A DNA stretch of 64,000 bases from Microbulbifer sp. TB1203 (GTDB taxonomy: Bacteria; Pseudomonadota; Gammaproteobacteria; Pseudomonadales; Cellvibrionaceae): NCBI RefSeq assembly GCF_030997045.1, contig NZ_CP116899.1, positions 868,001 through 932,000 of the forward strand. Direction: 5' to 3'. Below, one piece after another: positions 14,362-23,649 of the stretch (within the stretch, counting starts at the first letter, position 1; every line of letters starts with the position of its first letter). The notes under the pieces were generated by a model. That model had not been told where the DNA came from, did no database searches, and worked only from the letters and a program-made list of their open reading frames with translations. The position numbers and the translations under genes were made by a program.

Positions 14362-16761
14362 ATGAAATTCAGCAACTCCTGGTTGAGGGAATGGGTAAAC
14401 CCGCAACTGACCGCACAGGAACTGGCCGACCAGATCACCATGGCGGGCCTGGAAGTGGACGGCGTTGAAAAAGTCGCGGGCGAATTTTCCGGTGTAGTGG
14501 TGGGCGAGATCCTCGCCTGCGAGCAGCACCCGGATGCGGACAAACTGCGCGTGTGCAAGGTTGCCGGCCACCCGGATGGCGAGGTGCAGGTGGTCTGCGG
14601 CGCCCCCAACGCCCGCGCCGGCATCAAGATCCCGTTCGCCCTGGTGGGTGCTGTGCTGCCGGGTGACTTCAAAATCAAGAAAGCCAAGCTGCGCGGCGTC
14701 GAGAGCTTCGGCATGCTGTGCGCTCAAACGGAACTGCAACTGGGCGAGGACAGTGACGGTATCTGGGAGTTGCCGGACGACGCCCCCACCGGCAAGGCGC
14801 TGCGGGAATACCTGCAGTTGGACGACGAAACCATCGATGTGGACCTGACCCCGAACCGTTCCGATTGCCTCGGCATCGCCGGCATCGCCCGCGAAGTGGG
14901 CGTGCTCAACCGCTGTAAGGTCGCAGGCCCTGAAATCGCCCCGGTGGCGGCGCAGATCGACGACAGCTTGCCGGTCTCCCTGCACGCCGGCGATGCCTGC
15001 CCGCGCTACGTGGGCAGGGTGATTCGAAATATCGACATCAATGCACAGACCCCGCTGTGGATGCAGGAACGCCTGCGCCGCAGCGGCCTGCGTTCAATCG
15101 ACCCGGTGGTGGACGTCACCAACTATGTGTTGCTGGAACTCGGCCAGCCGATGCACGCCTTCGACCTGCAGAAGCTCAGCGGCGGCATCAAGGTGCGCCT
15201 GGCAGAGCAGGGCGAGGAACTGGCCCTGCTGGACGGCCAAGAGGTCAAACTGCAGGCCGGCACCCTGCTGATCGCCGACGAGCAGAAACCGCTGGCCATG
15301 GCCGGCGTCATGGGCGGTAAGGATAGTGCGGTAACCGAGAGCACCCGCGATATTTTCCTCGAGAGCGCTTTCTTCAACCCGCTGGCCATCGCCGGCAAGG
15401 CGCGCTCCTACGGCCTGCACACGGATTCCTCGCACCGTTTCGAGCGCGGTGTCGATTACCGGCTGCAGGAGAAAGCCGTCGAGCGCGCCACCCAGTTGCT
15501 GCTGGAAATCGTCGGCGGCGAACCGGGCCCGGTGCACCTGCGCGAACTGAGCGAACTCATGCCCGCCGAGCGCCATATCACCCTGCGCCGCGCGCGGGTG
15601 GAGCAGGGCCTGGGCGTGGCCCTGGCCGACGACGAGATCGTCGATATCCTCACCCGCCTGGGCCTGGAGAAGATCGACCAGAGCGCCGAGGGCTGGACCT
15701 TCCTCATCCCCAGCTTCCGCTTCGATATCGCCATAGAGGCGGACCTGCTCGAAGAGCTGGCGCGGGTCTACGGCTACAACCGCATTCCCAGCGAGAGCTT
15801 CACTGCCGCGCTGGATATAGTGCCGCAGCCGGAGCGCGAGATCTCCCGGGAAGTTCTGGAGCAGACACTCCTGGCACGGGGGTACAACGAGGCGATTACT
15901 TTCAGCTTTATCGATCGCGAGTCCGCCGCGCTCTTCGATCCCCAGGCCGAACCGGTAGCCCTGCAGAATCCCATCAGCGCCGACCTGGCAGTGATGCGCA
16001 CCTCGCTGGTGCCGGGCCTGTGCAAGGCGCTGCAATACAACCTGAACCGACAGCAGAGCCGCGTGCGCCTGTTCGAGTCCGGCCTGCGCTTCGTGCCGGG
16101 CGGCGATGACGTTACCGAGCTGCGCCAGGAGCTGATGCTGGCCGGCCTGGTCTACGGCGGCCGCTTTGCCGAGAACTGGACCGGCGGCAAGGATGCAGTG
16201 GATTTCTACGATATCAAAGCCGACGTGGAGGCCCTGCTGGCCCACTATGTTGCCGGGGAGGGCGCCGAAGGCGAGTTCCGCTTCGTCGCCGGCCAGCACC
16301 CGGCCCTGCACCCGGGCCAGTGCGCGAAGGTACTGCGCAGCGATGTCGAGATCGGCGTGCTGGGGGCCCTGCATCCGCAACTGCAGAAGAAGCTGGACCT
16401 GCCCAAGTCCGCCTTCGTATTCGAATTGAGCCTCGAGGCCCTCGGCCAGGCCCGTCTGCCGGCTTTCCGCCCGCTGTCGAAGTTCCCGGAAGTGCGCCGT
16501 GACCTGGCCCTGCTGATCGACGCCGATGTACCTGCTGCCAGCCTGGTGGAAACCGCCGTCGAAGCTGCCGGCGAAACTTTGACGGACCTCAAGATTTTTG
16601 ACGTCTATCAGGGCAAAGGTATTGATTTCAATAGAAAAAGTGTCGCCATGGGCTTGACGTTTCAGCATTCGTCGCGCACCCTTAACGACGACGAAATCAA
16701 TGCCGCGGTAGATGCGGTGGTCCGACAACTAGAACAAAAATACAACGCCAGCTTGCGCTAA
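14362..16761 (+). CDS. pheT: Phenylalanine--tRNA ligase beta subunit
   Basis: Beta subunit of PheRS, 799 residues (E. coli 795). It starts MKFSNSWLREWVNP, contains the tRNA-binding OB fold (GEILACEQHPDADKLRVC), B3/B4 editing domain with HDTDSSHRFERGVDYR-like segment (HTDSSHRFERGVD), B5 helix-turn-helix, and the C-terminal anticodon-binding fold with FPEVRRDLALLID. ATG at 14362 is the family start; the longer upstream frame reads through hairpin C2. It is followed by ihfA, as in E. coli. Confidence 0.97.
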   Translation: MKFSNSWLREWVNPQLTAQELADQITMAGLEVDGVEKVAGEFSGVVVGEILACEQHPDADKLRVCKVAGHPDGEVQVVCGAPNARAGIKIPFALVGAVLPGDFKIKKAKLRGVESFGMLCAQTELQLGEDSDGIWELPDDAPTGKALREYLQLDDETIDVDLTPNRSDCLGIAGIAREVGVLNRCKVAGPEIAPVAAQIDDSLPVSLHAGDACPRYVGRVIRNIDINAQTPLWMQERLRRSGLRSIDPVVDVTNYVLLELGQPMHAFDLQKLSGGIKVRLAEQGEELALLDGQEVKLQAGTLLIADEQKPLAMAGVMGGKDSAVTESTRDIFLESAFFNPLAIAGKARSYGLHTDSSHRFERGVDYRLQEKAVERATQLLLEIVGGEPGPVHLRELSELMPAERHITLRRARVEQGLGVALADDEIVDILTRLGLEKIDQSAEGWTFLIPSFRFDIAIEADLLEELARVYGYNRIPSESFTAALDIVPQPEREISREVLEQTLLARGYNEAITFSFIDRESAALFDPQAEPVALQNPISADLAVMRTSLVPGLCKALQYNLNRQQSRVRLFESGLRFVPGGDDVTELRQELMLAGLVYGGRFAENWTGGKDAVDFYDIKADVEALLAHYVAGEGAEGEFRFVAGQHPALHPGQCAKVLRSDVEIGVLGALHPQLQKKLDLPKSAFVFELSLEALGQARLPAFRPLSKFPEVRRDLALLIDADVPAASLVETAVEAAGETLTDLKIFDVYQGKGIDFNRKSVAMGLTFQHSSRTLNDDEINAAVDAVVRQLEQKYNASLR

Positions 16762-16774
16762 CCGGGTCTATGCT

Positions 16775-16802
16775 TCGGGGTGCGAGTTGTTTGGCACCCC
16801 GA
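16775..16802 (+). other. Hairpin between pheT and ihfA
   Basis: Perfect 9-bp stem (16775-16783 and 16794-16802), loop of 10 nt, no T run. It may stabilise or process the pheT-ihfA message rather than terminate it. Confidence 0.5.
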
Positions 16803-16891
16803 GAGCGTCTGCGACCGGGTTGAAAGCCGCCGCGGTTTGGGCCGCTTCCGATCCGGAGCCGGGACGCCTCTGAATCTGTTGGTAGGAACCA

Positions 16892-17200
16892 ATGACAGAG
16901 GCACTGACCAAGGCCGGGCTCGCCGAAAAACTGTTCGAGGAGCTGGGCTTCAACAAGCGTGAAGCCAAAGAGATCGTCGAATATTTTTTCGAGGAAATCC
17001 GCAATGCGCTGGAAAATAACGAGCAGGTCAAGCTCTCCGGCTTCGGCAACTTTGACCTGCGGGATAAAAGCCAGCGCCCCGGGCGCAACCCAAAGACGGG
17101 AGAGGAGATTCCCATCTCCGCGCGCCGGGTGGTGACTTTCAAGCCGGGACAGAAACTCAAGGCACGAGTAGAAGAACATGCTGGAAGCAAGCAACAATAG
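16892..17200 (+). CDS. ihfA: Integration host factor subunit alpha
   Basis: Alpha subunit of IHF, 102 residues: MTEALTKAGLAEKLFEELG, LSGFGNFDLRDK, the DNA-arm GRNPKTGEEIPIS and VTFKPGQKLK. AGGA lies just before the ATG. It lies downstream of pheT, as in E. coli, and overlaps the following merR-type gene by 23 bp, so the two are co-expressed. Confidence 0.97.
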   Translation: MTEALTKAGLAEKLFEELGFNKREAKEIVEYFFEEIRNALENNEQVKLSGFGNFDLRDKSQRPGRNPKTGEEIPISARRVVTFKPGQKLKARVEEHAGSKQQ

Positions 17201-17534
17201 CGAACTGCCCACAATCCCGGGCAAGCGCTATTTCACCATTGGTGAAGTCAGTGAACTCTGCGCAGTCAAACCCCATGTACTGCGCTACTGGGAACAGGAA
17301 TTTCCCCAGCTCAGCCCCGTCAAGCGCCGCGGCAACCGCCGCTACTATCAGCACCAGGACGTGATCCTGATCCGCCAGATCCGCGCGCTGCTGTACGAGG
17401 AGGGCTACACTATCGGCGGAGCCCGCCTGCAGATGGAGACGGGCAGCGACAAGGTCAACAGCGTCCAGTTGCAACAGGTGCTGCCCCAGGTGATCGCCGA
17501 GCTGGAGGGCGTACTGGTCCTGCTGGACAGTTGA
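17178..17534 (+). CDS. MerR-family transcriptional regulator
   Basis: 118-residue winged-helix regulator with an N-terminal MerR fold: RYFTIGEVSELCAVKPHVLRYWE, PVKRRGNRRYY and LIRQIRALLYEEGYTIGGAR. The C terminus is short and has no Cys cluster, so it is not a metal sensor of the classical kind. Homologues sit directly after ihfA in Pseudomonas; target genes are unknown. The start overlaps the ihfA end, with AGTAGAAG as a weak ribosome site. Confidence 0.88.
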   Translation: MLEASNNSELPTIPGKRYFTIGEVSELCAVKPHVLRYWEQEFPQLSPVKRRGNRRYYQHQDVILIRQIRALLYEEGYTIGGARLQMETGSDKVNSVQLQQVLPQVIAELEGVLVLLDS

Positions 17535-17565
17535 TTCCGCGTCCGCAGAAAGCGCAAATCCGGGC

Positions 17566-17593
17566 TTGCAATCCGCCGCCACTTAGGTATGAT
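17566..17593 (+). promoter_or_regulatory. Sigma-70 promoter of tRNA-Pro
   Basis: TTGCAA (17566-17571), 16-bp spacer, TATGAT (17588-17593), followed by a GC-rich discriminator. It implies a leader of about 80 nt before the tRNA. Confidence 0.6.
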
Positions 17594-17681
17594 TTGCGCC
17601 TCATCGCCAAGCGATGTTCCTTATAAATCAAACACTTAGCGCCGATCTAGGCGAGCAGACAGGAGTTTGGTTTAGCTATGT

Positions 17682-17758
17682 CGGGGTGTAGCGCAGCCTG
17701 GTAGCGCACCACACTGGGGGTGTGGTGGTCGTCGGTTCAAATCCGGCCACCCCGACCA
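17682..17758 (+). tRNA. tRNA-Pro (GGG)
   Basis: 77 nt with encoded CCA. Acceptor CGGGGTG pairs with CACCCCG; anticodon loop CTGGGGG gives GGG; T arm GGTTCAAATCC. Confidence 0.97.
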
Positions 17759-17769
17759 TTATTCGATCG

Positions 17770-17797
17770 AAAAGCCCGCCGTTGAGCGGGCTTTTTT
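17770..17797 (+). terminator. Terminator after tRNA-Pro
   Basis: AAAGCCCGC/GCGGGCTTT stem with a short loop and T6 run. Confidence 0.9.
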
Positions 17798-17972
17798 GTT
17801 TTTGACGTCTCTTTACCTGGGCGGGAAAGGCTATGGTGCTGCGGAAATTCTTCGTTTCGGCGCAGGTCATTTTCAGCGGTTCGATTATCGGTGCTGACCA
17901 TTCACAATGAAATTGTGGGGGAGGCCGGTGATAACACGCGTCCTCAAGCAGCGAGCCATTTCTATCCTTTTG

Positions 17973-18228
17973 ATGACAAAACGGACTGTATACGTAATTG
18001 GCGCTGGAGCAGGTCTTGAGGCTGGGCTTCCCACGGGGAAGAGCTCAAAAAAGATATTTTCCGATTGCTGGATATGCAATTTGAGCTCAACCAACGAATC
18101 CCAAAGAGGCACTGGCGCAATGGGAGGAGAGAGGCATGCCCGTCATGCGGTCCGTCGAAAAAGTCTTCGATAGAAAAACCGGCAATGTCAGCGCCGGCGA
18201 AAGAGTCAGCTGTTATGTGATGCAGTAA
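17973..18228 (+). pseudogene. Remnant of a SIR2-like NAD-binding protein
   Basis: The frame from ATG 17973 reads MTKRTVYVIGAGAGLEAGLPTG, the N-terminal nucleotide-binding loop typical of bacterial SIR2-like proteins (usual GAGAS; here GAGAG). Homology then moves to another frame after the GGGG run at 18035-18038, giving EELKKDIFRLLDMQFELNQ; adding one G restores the frame. A further frame change gives PKEALAQWEERGMP and an unrecognised tail ending VSCYVMQ at 18228. No intact downstream domain remains. SIR2-like proteins are often antiviral NADases, so this may be a decayed defence gene. The assignment rests on a short motif. Confidence 0.5.
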
Positions 18229-18255
18229 TTTCAGTAAGGGGCGCGTTGATTTTAA

Positions 18256-19632
18256 CTATTGGCCTGCAATGATTCGATAACAGGGAATATATTCCTTGCC
18301 GGGCAGTTTCATTCTCTGTTGTTTCACAAAAGACTCCAGCAAAGTATCAATGCTGTGCATTATTGCCGGGTCGCCGCGCAATTCATATGGGCCATATTTC
18401 TCCACGGTGCGAATACCTTCGTCTTTGACGTTGCCGGAAACGATTCCGGAAAACGCGCGGCGCAGGTTGGCAGCCAGCAGGTAAGTTTCCTGGTTTTTGT
18501 GTAATGCGAGGTCAAGCATATTCTTGTGGGTGGGGGCAAACGGTCGTTGGAGTTCTGTTGACACCTTCAGTTTCCAGTTGAAGTAATAGGCATCGCCGGT
18601 CTCTTTGCGGTGTTGCTGGACCTCTTGGATGCCTGCGGCCATTTGCCGTGCCACTTCCGGAGGGTCATCAATAATAATCTGGTACCTTGATCTCGCTTCT
18701 TCGCCCAAAGTCGAGGAAATAAACTGGTCGATGCGACTAAAGTAGCCTGCTGCGCTGGCTGGGCCGGTAAAAATCACCGGGAAGGGTTGCTCCCTGTTTT
18801 CCTCATGCAGGAGTATGCCCAAAAGATAGAGAATCTCCTCGGCGGTACCTGCGCCGCCAGGAAATACAACAATTCCATGGCCGGTGCGTACAAACGCCTC
18901 CAATCGTTTCTCGATGTCCGGCATGATGATAAGCTGATTGACGATTGGGTTTGGTGCTTCTGCCGCGATGATGCCTGGCTCGGAAATTCCGAGGTACTGA
19001 CCATACCGGTCGCGTTGTTTAGCGTGGCCAATAGTGGCGCCTTTCATTGGGCCTTTCATTGCGCCCGGACCGCAACCGGTACAGATGTCGAGATGTCGCA
19101 ACGCCAGCTCATAGCCTACCGTTTTGGTGTAATCGTATTCCTCGGCTGAGATGGAGTGCCCGCCCCAGCACACCACCAACCTGGGTATGCGGGCCCGGTC
19201 AAAAGTGCCGGCATTACGTAGGATATGGAATACTGCGTCGGTAACCCCCTGCGCAGATACCAGATCGTAACGGGGGTCGCCGGTGATTTCGCTGTTCACA
19301 TAGATGATGTCACGGAGTACGGCAAAAAGGTGCTCGGCGATACCACGAATCATCTTGCCGTCTACAAAAGCAATAGCAGGGGCGTTTTTGACCTGGAGTT
19401 TTACGCTGCGTTCTGTCGGGATAACCGAAATATCGAAGTCGGCATAGGTTTCCAGAAGCTCTTTACCGTCATCTATATAGCTGCCGCTGTTGAGTACGGC
19501 CAGAGAACAGTTGCGGAAAGTCTGGTATTGAGGGCCGCGGCTTTCTTGGCTGAGCTTGTGGATTTCGTACTTGGATAGAATATCAAACTGCTCGGTTGGT
19601 GATACTTGTGCATCGATGAGATCCGTAGACAT
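18256..19632 (-). CDS. ppnN: Nucleotide 5'-monophosphate nucleosidase PpnN
   Basis: LOG-family enzyme (E. coli YgdH, 454 aa) that splits purine and pyrimidine monophosphates to base and ribose 5-phosphate and is tuned by (p)ppGpp in E. coli. 458 residues with an N-terminal domain (FRNCSLAVLNSGS), the central Rossmann core with CWGGHSISAEEY, CTGCGPGAMKGPMKG and the LOG motif FPGGAGTAEE, and a C-terminal domain ending MKLPGKEYIPCYRI. Single-gene unit; ATG at 19632. Confidence 0.95.
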   Translation of the reverse strand: MSTDLIDAQVSPTEQFDILSKYEIHKLSQESRGPQYQTFRNCSLAVLNSGSYIDDGKELLETYADFDISVIPTERSVKLQVKNAPAIAFVDGKMIRGIAEHLFAVLRDIIYVNSEITGDPRYDLVSAQGVTDAVFHILRNAGTFDRARIPRLVVCWGGHSISAEEYDYTKTVGYELALRHLDICTGCGPGAMKGPMKGATIGHAKQRDRYGQYLGISEPGIIAAEAPNPIVNQLIIMPDIEKRLEAFVRTGHGIVVFPGGAGTAEEILYLLGILLHEENREQPFPVIFTGPASAAGYFSRIDQFISSTLGEEARSRYQIIIDDPPEVARQMAAGIQEVQQHRKETGDAYYFNWKLKVSTELQRPFAPTHKNMLDLALHKNQETYLLAANLRRAFSGIVSGNVKDEGIRTVEKYGPYELRGDPAIMHSIDTLLESFVKQQRMKLPGKEYIPCYRIIAGQ

Positions 19633-19797
19633 GCAACCCTCAATAAAGCTGAAAGATTCTACAGTACAGGAAGTGCTGTACCGGGGCTATAGAAGTGTAG
19701 TCTAAGTTGTTGATTACACTCTTTATATATTAAGCTTTGGATTGAAATAACTCTAATAATAGAGGCAGGCGGTATAAACTTAATTTGACTCTAAGCG

Positions 19798-20766
19798 TCA
19801 GTGGCCAATCGAGGCAAGAAATTCAGCAATCTTGCCGTTAACCCATTCCGGCACCTCCTGCCCAATCCAGTGCCCCGCCTTTGTCACCTCACAGAGTCGC
19901 AGATCGCTGCATTGGTGGTGCATATCCAGGCCGATGCTCTCGGCATAGCGGTGGGGCCAGTCCTTGCTGCCCGTCAGGTACATCGCCGGCACGGTGATGG
20001 TGTTGTCTTTCTGTGCGGCCGTTCGCTGCCAGGTGCGTTCGAAATTGCGGTACCAGTTCAGCGACGGCTCGAAGCCGTGGCGCTGGTAGCGGCTGGCGAT
20101 GTAGTCGAGGAAGTCCTGTGGCATGTAGTCCGGGCGCTTTTCCGGCAGCGTGATGCGCTCCAGCAGGCCCGCGTCGCCACCACCTTGCTGCAGCAGGTCG
20201 AACTGGCCGGTAAGGATTTTTTCCAGGGAAAGGGGGATATCCCGGTTCAGTGCTTCATGGGCGGCGGCGTTCTGGAGATCGACAATATAGAAGTAGTTGT
20301 CGCCCATCTGCCGCTTCAGCGCACTCAGGGTATCGGTCTGCCCGCGCCCGAACCAGGGGATGCTCAGTCCGCCGACGCCCTTGATACGCTCGGGGTGCAG
20401 CCAGGCGGTGTACCAGGCGACGATGCAGCCCCAGTCGTGGCCGATAATCACGCCCTGTTGCTGGCCGTAGGCGTCGAGCAGGCCTATGACGTCGGCTGCC
20501 AGCTCCAGGGTGTCATAGGCGGTGACGTCTTTGGGGGCGTCGCTGTCGCCGTAGCCACGCATCTCCGGTGCCACCACCCTGTAACCCTCGTCCACCAGGA
20601 ATTTGATCTGGGGTCCCCAGCTGGCCCAGCACTCGGGAAAGCCGTGCAGCAGGAAAATCAGGGGGCCTTCGCCCGCCTCGGCGACATTCAGGCTGATGCC
20701 GCTGGTGGGTACGGTGCGAAATCGGATGTCGTAGTGCTCCAGTCCGTAGGGCAGTTTCTGGCTCAT
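19798..20766 (-). CDS. Alpha/beta hydrolase, epoxide-hydrolase-like
   Basis: 322-residue alpha/beta hydrolase. HGFPECWASW forms the oxyanion region, and the nucleophile elbow GHDWG has Asp where esterases have Ser, the mark of epoxide hydrolases and haloalkane dehalogenases. The acid lies near LTGSKDWPH and the His is in AGHWIGQEVPE. A cap domain separates the halves. Epoxide hydrolase is the better guess because of the soluble-EH-like motifs; substrate unknown. ATG at 20766 follows GGAAAAGAGA; a TTG nine codons upstream is less likely. Confidence 0.85.
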   Translation of the reverse strand: MSQKLPYGLEHYDIRFRTVPTSGISLNVAEAGEGPLIFLLHGFPECWASWGPQIKFLVDEGYRVVAPEMRGYGDSDAPKDVTAYDTLELAADVIGLLDAYGQQQGVIIGHDWGCIVAWYTAWLHPERIKGVGGLSIPWFGRGQTDTLSALKRQMGDNYFYIVDLQNAAAHEALNRDIPLSLEKILTGQFDLLQQGGGDAGLLERITLPEKRPDYMPQDFLDYIASRYQRHGFEPSLNWYRNFERTWQRTAAQKDNTITVPAMYLTGSKDWPHRYAESIGLDMHHQCSDLRLCEVTKAGHWIGQEVPEWVNGKIAEFLASIGH

Positions 20767-21042
20767 CGCTGTCTCTTTTCCTTCCTTGGCCAATGACTCC
20801 GGCCAGAGTAATCGTTTAAGCGGATATTGAACAGGGTTCGTCGCTCGAGGTGGTCCGGCTGCTGTCGTGCCCCGGCAGGCCGCAATATCTGTTTACACCG
20901 CCCCGGTAGTGGAATAAATTACGCGCGAGATCCCTGGTGGGCCAGCCGTTGGCCCGTCCCTCCCCAGGCGCTCCCTACCGCCGCGTTGGCCCGTCCGGGT
21001 CACAGGCCCGATTGACGTACCGAGATCATCCAGACGGGTCAC

Positions 21043-21882
21043 ATGCTCAGTTATCGCCACGGTTTTCATGCCGGCAATTTTGCCGACGTGTTGAAGCACC
21101 TTGTGCTGGTGGAAATCCTTGCTTACCTGCAGAAGAAGGACAAGCCCCTCGACTATATAGATACCCACGCCGGTGCTGGCCTGTACCGCCTCCAGGGCGG
21201 AATGGCGGCGAAGAATTGCGAGTACGGCAACGGCATCGCCCGTCTGCTGCCGGGAGATCCCGGCCTGCCGGCGTTGCAGCCATACCTGGATCGGGTGATG
21301 GCCCACAATGCCGGTGGTGGATTACGGCTTTACCCGGGCTCGCCCGCCATCGCCTGCGGCGTCTTGCGCCCGCAGGACAAGGCGTGGCTGTTCGAGCTGC
21401 ATCCGGCCGATATCGAGCAGCTCCGTCGGGCTTGCGCGGGCCGGAATATCCATATCCGTGGGGAAGATGGCTTCAGGGGGCTCGCCGCGCTATTGCCGAC
21501 ACCGTCCCGCCGCGCACTGGTACTGATCGATCCGCCCTACGAGCTGAAACAGGATTACCAACGCGTGGTCGATGCGCTCAAGCTGATCTATCGAAAAATG
21601 CCCACCGCCACCGTGGCGCTTTGGTATCCGGTGGTGGAGCGCAGGCGTATTGACTTGTTGGAGCGCCAAGTCATCGCTTCGGGCATCCGCCGGGTGGAGC
21701 AGTTTGAGCTGGGTATCCATGCCGACAGCGACGGCCGTGGCATGACGGCCTCCGGTATGATTGTGGTTAATCCGCCCTGGACACTGCGGACCACAATGGC
21801 GCCACTACTGCCGCCGCTGGCGAGGCTGCTCAGTGAGGATGGCGGGGAACATCAGCGTATGCAGAGCCTGGTTGGGGAGTGA
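21043..21882 (+). CDS. rlmJ: 23S rRNA (adenine-2030-N6) methyltransferase
   Basis: SAM-dependent methyltransferase that modifies A2030 of 23S rRNA during assembly. 279 residues (E. coli 280). It has the signature start MLSYRHGFHAGNFADVLKH, the SAM-binding DTHAGAGLY, and the catalytic DPPY motif (LIDPPYELKQDY). The C terminus ends MVVNPPW-like (IVVNPPWTL). Single gene; the 276-bp gap upstream holds no recognisable feature. Confidence 0.95.
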   Translation: MLSYRHGFHAGNFADVLKHLVLVEILAYLQKKDKPLDYIDTHAGAGLYRLQGGMAAKNCEYGNGIARLLPGDPGLPALQPYLDRVMAHNAGGGLRLYPGSPAIACGVLRPQDKAWLFELHPADIEQLRRACAGRNIHIRGEDGFRGLAALLPTPSRRALVLIDPPYELKQDYQRVVDALKLIYRKMPTATVALWYPVVERRRIDLLERQVIASGIRRVEQFELGIHADSDGRGMTASGMIVVNPPWTLRTTMAPLLPPLARLLSEDGGEHQRMQSLVGE

Positions 21883-22010
21883 TCGCCGGTTGGCTGGGGG
21901 GCGCCGAGGAACCAGTTTGCGCCATCCGGCGTTTCGCGGGTGACCGGCGCCCGGTTCTAGCGGTAGGAGATTTGTGAGAAATATGGGCGCGCCTGACGTT
22001 CGCTCGCGCA

Positions 22011-22051
22011 AAAATTCGTTCCCGCCCCGGAGTCCTGCCGGCGCGGGAACG
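22011..22051 (-). terminator. Terminator of the 22066-22443 gene
   Basis: On the minus strand a 9-bp CGTTCCCGC/GCGGGAACG hairpin (22043-22051 with 22017-22025) is followed by AATTTTT. It sits directly after the stop of the small secreted-protein gene. Confidence 0.65.
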
Positions 22052-22065
22052 ATCCCTATGTCCGT

Positions 22066-22443
22066 CTATTGTTGACGGAGCATGTTCATGCAGCGATGGA
22101 ACTGGCGCATGTAAATCTTACCGCCTATGGACGGGTTGCGGTTCGCGTGTTCCGCCGCCCAGTTGCGACATCCCTCTTCGCTATTTATGCGAATACGCTG
22201 CTCCGGCAGGCTGCGACGGTAAAAGTGCGGCTGCTCGGCCCTGATCAAACCGCGGGGCGCTCTCACCTCATAGTAGTAACCGCCTTGTGGATGAAAGCGG
22301 TAAAAAGTATTGCCGTGTTGATAGTAAGTCTGCCCCCTAACCTGGACCTCGGTGGCACCGGAGGGCAGCTGGCGGAGTTGCTCTTGCGCTTGGCTATAGC
22401 CGGCGAGAGAGCACATCAGTATCAAGGGTATTAGAAAACGCAT
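22066..22443 (-). CDS. Small secreted protein of unknown function
   Basis: 125 residues with a signal peptide (MRFLIPLILMCSLAGYSQA, cleavage probably before QEQ). The mature part has a Tyr/Gly-rich stretch, YYQHGNTFYRFHPQGGYYYEV, interrupted by charged residues, and a basic Arg-rich C half with two Cys that could form a disulfide. I do not recognise a named family with certainty; the YxxGNxFY pattern resembles small periplasmic domains of unknown function. AGGAGG precedes the ATG at 22443 at good spacing, which decides the start. Single-gene unit with its own terminator. Confidence 0.8.
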   Translation of the reverse strand: MRFLIPLILMCSLAGYSQAQEQLRQLPSGATEVQVRGQTYYQHGNTFYRFHPQGGYYYEVRAPRGLIRAEQPHFYRRSLPEQRIRINSEEGCRNWAAEHANRNPSIGGKIYMRQFHRCMNMLRQQ

Positions 22444-22657
22444 TGTGACTTCCTCCTCTTCCGATGTGCTTGGAAGTCTATTCACTGGGAAGGCCAACCC
22501 CCAATTTGATTGGTTCGGCTGGGGTCGCAATGCGGGAAAATGTGAACAAATCGACAGATCTGGTCACATGCTATTCGGCTGCTCTCGGAAAGATTATGAA
22601 CCAACTCTAAGGCTCTTGCATGGCGCTGCATGCCCGTGCCCGTTTCGGCGATAGGCA

Positions 22658-23386
22658 CTATTCCGGTATCTGCCAGCCAAAAGCCTGAATTAATGACGCG
22701 AATAGCCCGCGCGGCGGCGCGATCAGGTTCAGGGGTTTGCCGGTCACCGGGTGGTCCAGCTGGAGTTGCAGGGCGTGTAGCAGGAGCCTGCTGCAGCCAA
22801 ACTGCTCGGTGAAGAAGCGGTTGTGCACCGACTTGCCATACTTTGGGCAGCCAATCAGCGGGTGGGAAATATGCTTGAAGTGGCGGCGGATCTGGTGCCT
22901 GCGGCCGGTCTTCAACTGTATTTCCACAAAGGAATAGCGGCTGGTGGGATAGCGGTCGACGGAATAGGGCAGTTCGACGGTGGCCAACCTGCGGTACAGG
23001 GTGATTGCGGGTTGGCGAGGTAGGTCGGCCTTGGGGCGTTTGCGCTGGTGTTTGAAATCTGCGACCGGCGGCAGCGGGTAGTCGATAACGTTCTCTTCGG
23101 GGCAGTAGCCCCGGCAGACGGCGATATATTTTTTAACTGATTTCTCGCTTTCGAGCTGTGCCTGGACCTGTGCGGCAATTTCGCCGCTTTTGCCGAAGAT
23201 GATTACCCCGGAGGTCGGTTTATCCAGGCGGTGGATTGGGTACAGGTGGCAACCGACCAGGTCGCGTAGGTATTGCAGCAGAATTTTGTCTTCACGGGGA
23301 TCTATCCCGGAGCGATGCACCAACCATCCCTCGGGCTTGTAGGCCGCGATGAGATAGGTATCTTCAAAGACGATTTCCGGGTGCAT
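22658..23386 (-). CDS. truC: tRNA pseudouridine(65) synthase
   Basis: RluA-family pseudouridine synthase of 242 residues. Catalytic motif HRLDKPTSGV contains the essential Asp; YIAVCRGYCPEE and LKTGRRHQIRRHFKHI are family signatures. The closest named type is TruC, which modifies U65 of several tRNAs; the short N terminus without an S4 domain supports this over RluC/RluD. ATG at 23386. It is divergent from the rtcB region across a 488-bp gap. Confidence 0.88.
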   Translation of the reverse strand: MHPEIVFEDTYLIAAYKPEGWLVHRSGIDPREDKILLQYLRDLVGCHLYPIHRLDKPTSGVIIFGKSGEIAAQVQAQLESEKSVKKYIAVCRGYCPEENVIDYPLPPVADFKHQRKRPKADLPRQPAITLYRRLATVELPYSVDRYPTSRYSFVEIQLKTGRRHQIRRHFKHISHPLIGCPKYGKSVHNRFFTEQFGCSRLLLHALQLQLDHPVTGKPLNLIAPPRGLFASLIQAFGWQIPE

Positions 23387-23591
23387 GCTCGTTGTTACCG
23401 ACAGGGGAGTTGGGCAGGAGCTATTATATGATCATGTCAGTCTCCAGGGGCACAATCCATGGCGGGCTTGTGCTCACCCCGTTTTGATGGGCACGCTGCG
23501 CTTTGCTCATGCTGCCGAAGGAGCGATTCCCGACTGCAGCATTCACTTCACGATTATTTCAGCTTTTTATACTGCCAATCTCATTTTTTTA

Positions 23592-23619
23592 TTGACATTT
23601 TATTTCGGCTGTTTAGACT
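23592..23619 (+). promoter_or_regulatory. Sigma-70 promoter of the rtcB leader
   Basis: A consensus TTGACA (23592-23597), 16-bp spacer and TAGACT (23614-23619) with a GC-rich discriminator. Start of transcription would be near 23626, giving a leader of about 250 nt to rtcB. Confidence 0.65.
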
Positions 23620-23649
23620 CGCGCCCTCTTTCGAACAACCTCCAGCAAG

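Noticed and set aside
15094..16728. 544-codon minus-strand frame across pheT
   Set aside because: Shadow frame with composition biased by pheT codons; no ribosome site or motif.
19801..20796. 331-codon plus-strand frame opposite the epoxide-hydrolase-like gene
   Set aside because: The minus strand encodes a clear alpha/beta hydrolase; the plus frame is its mirror.
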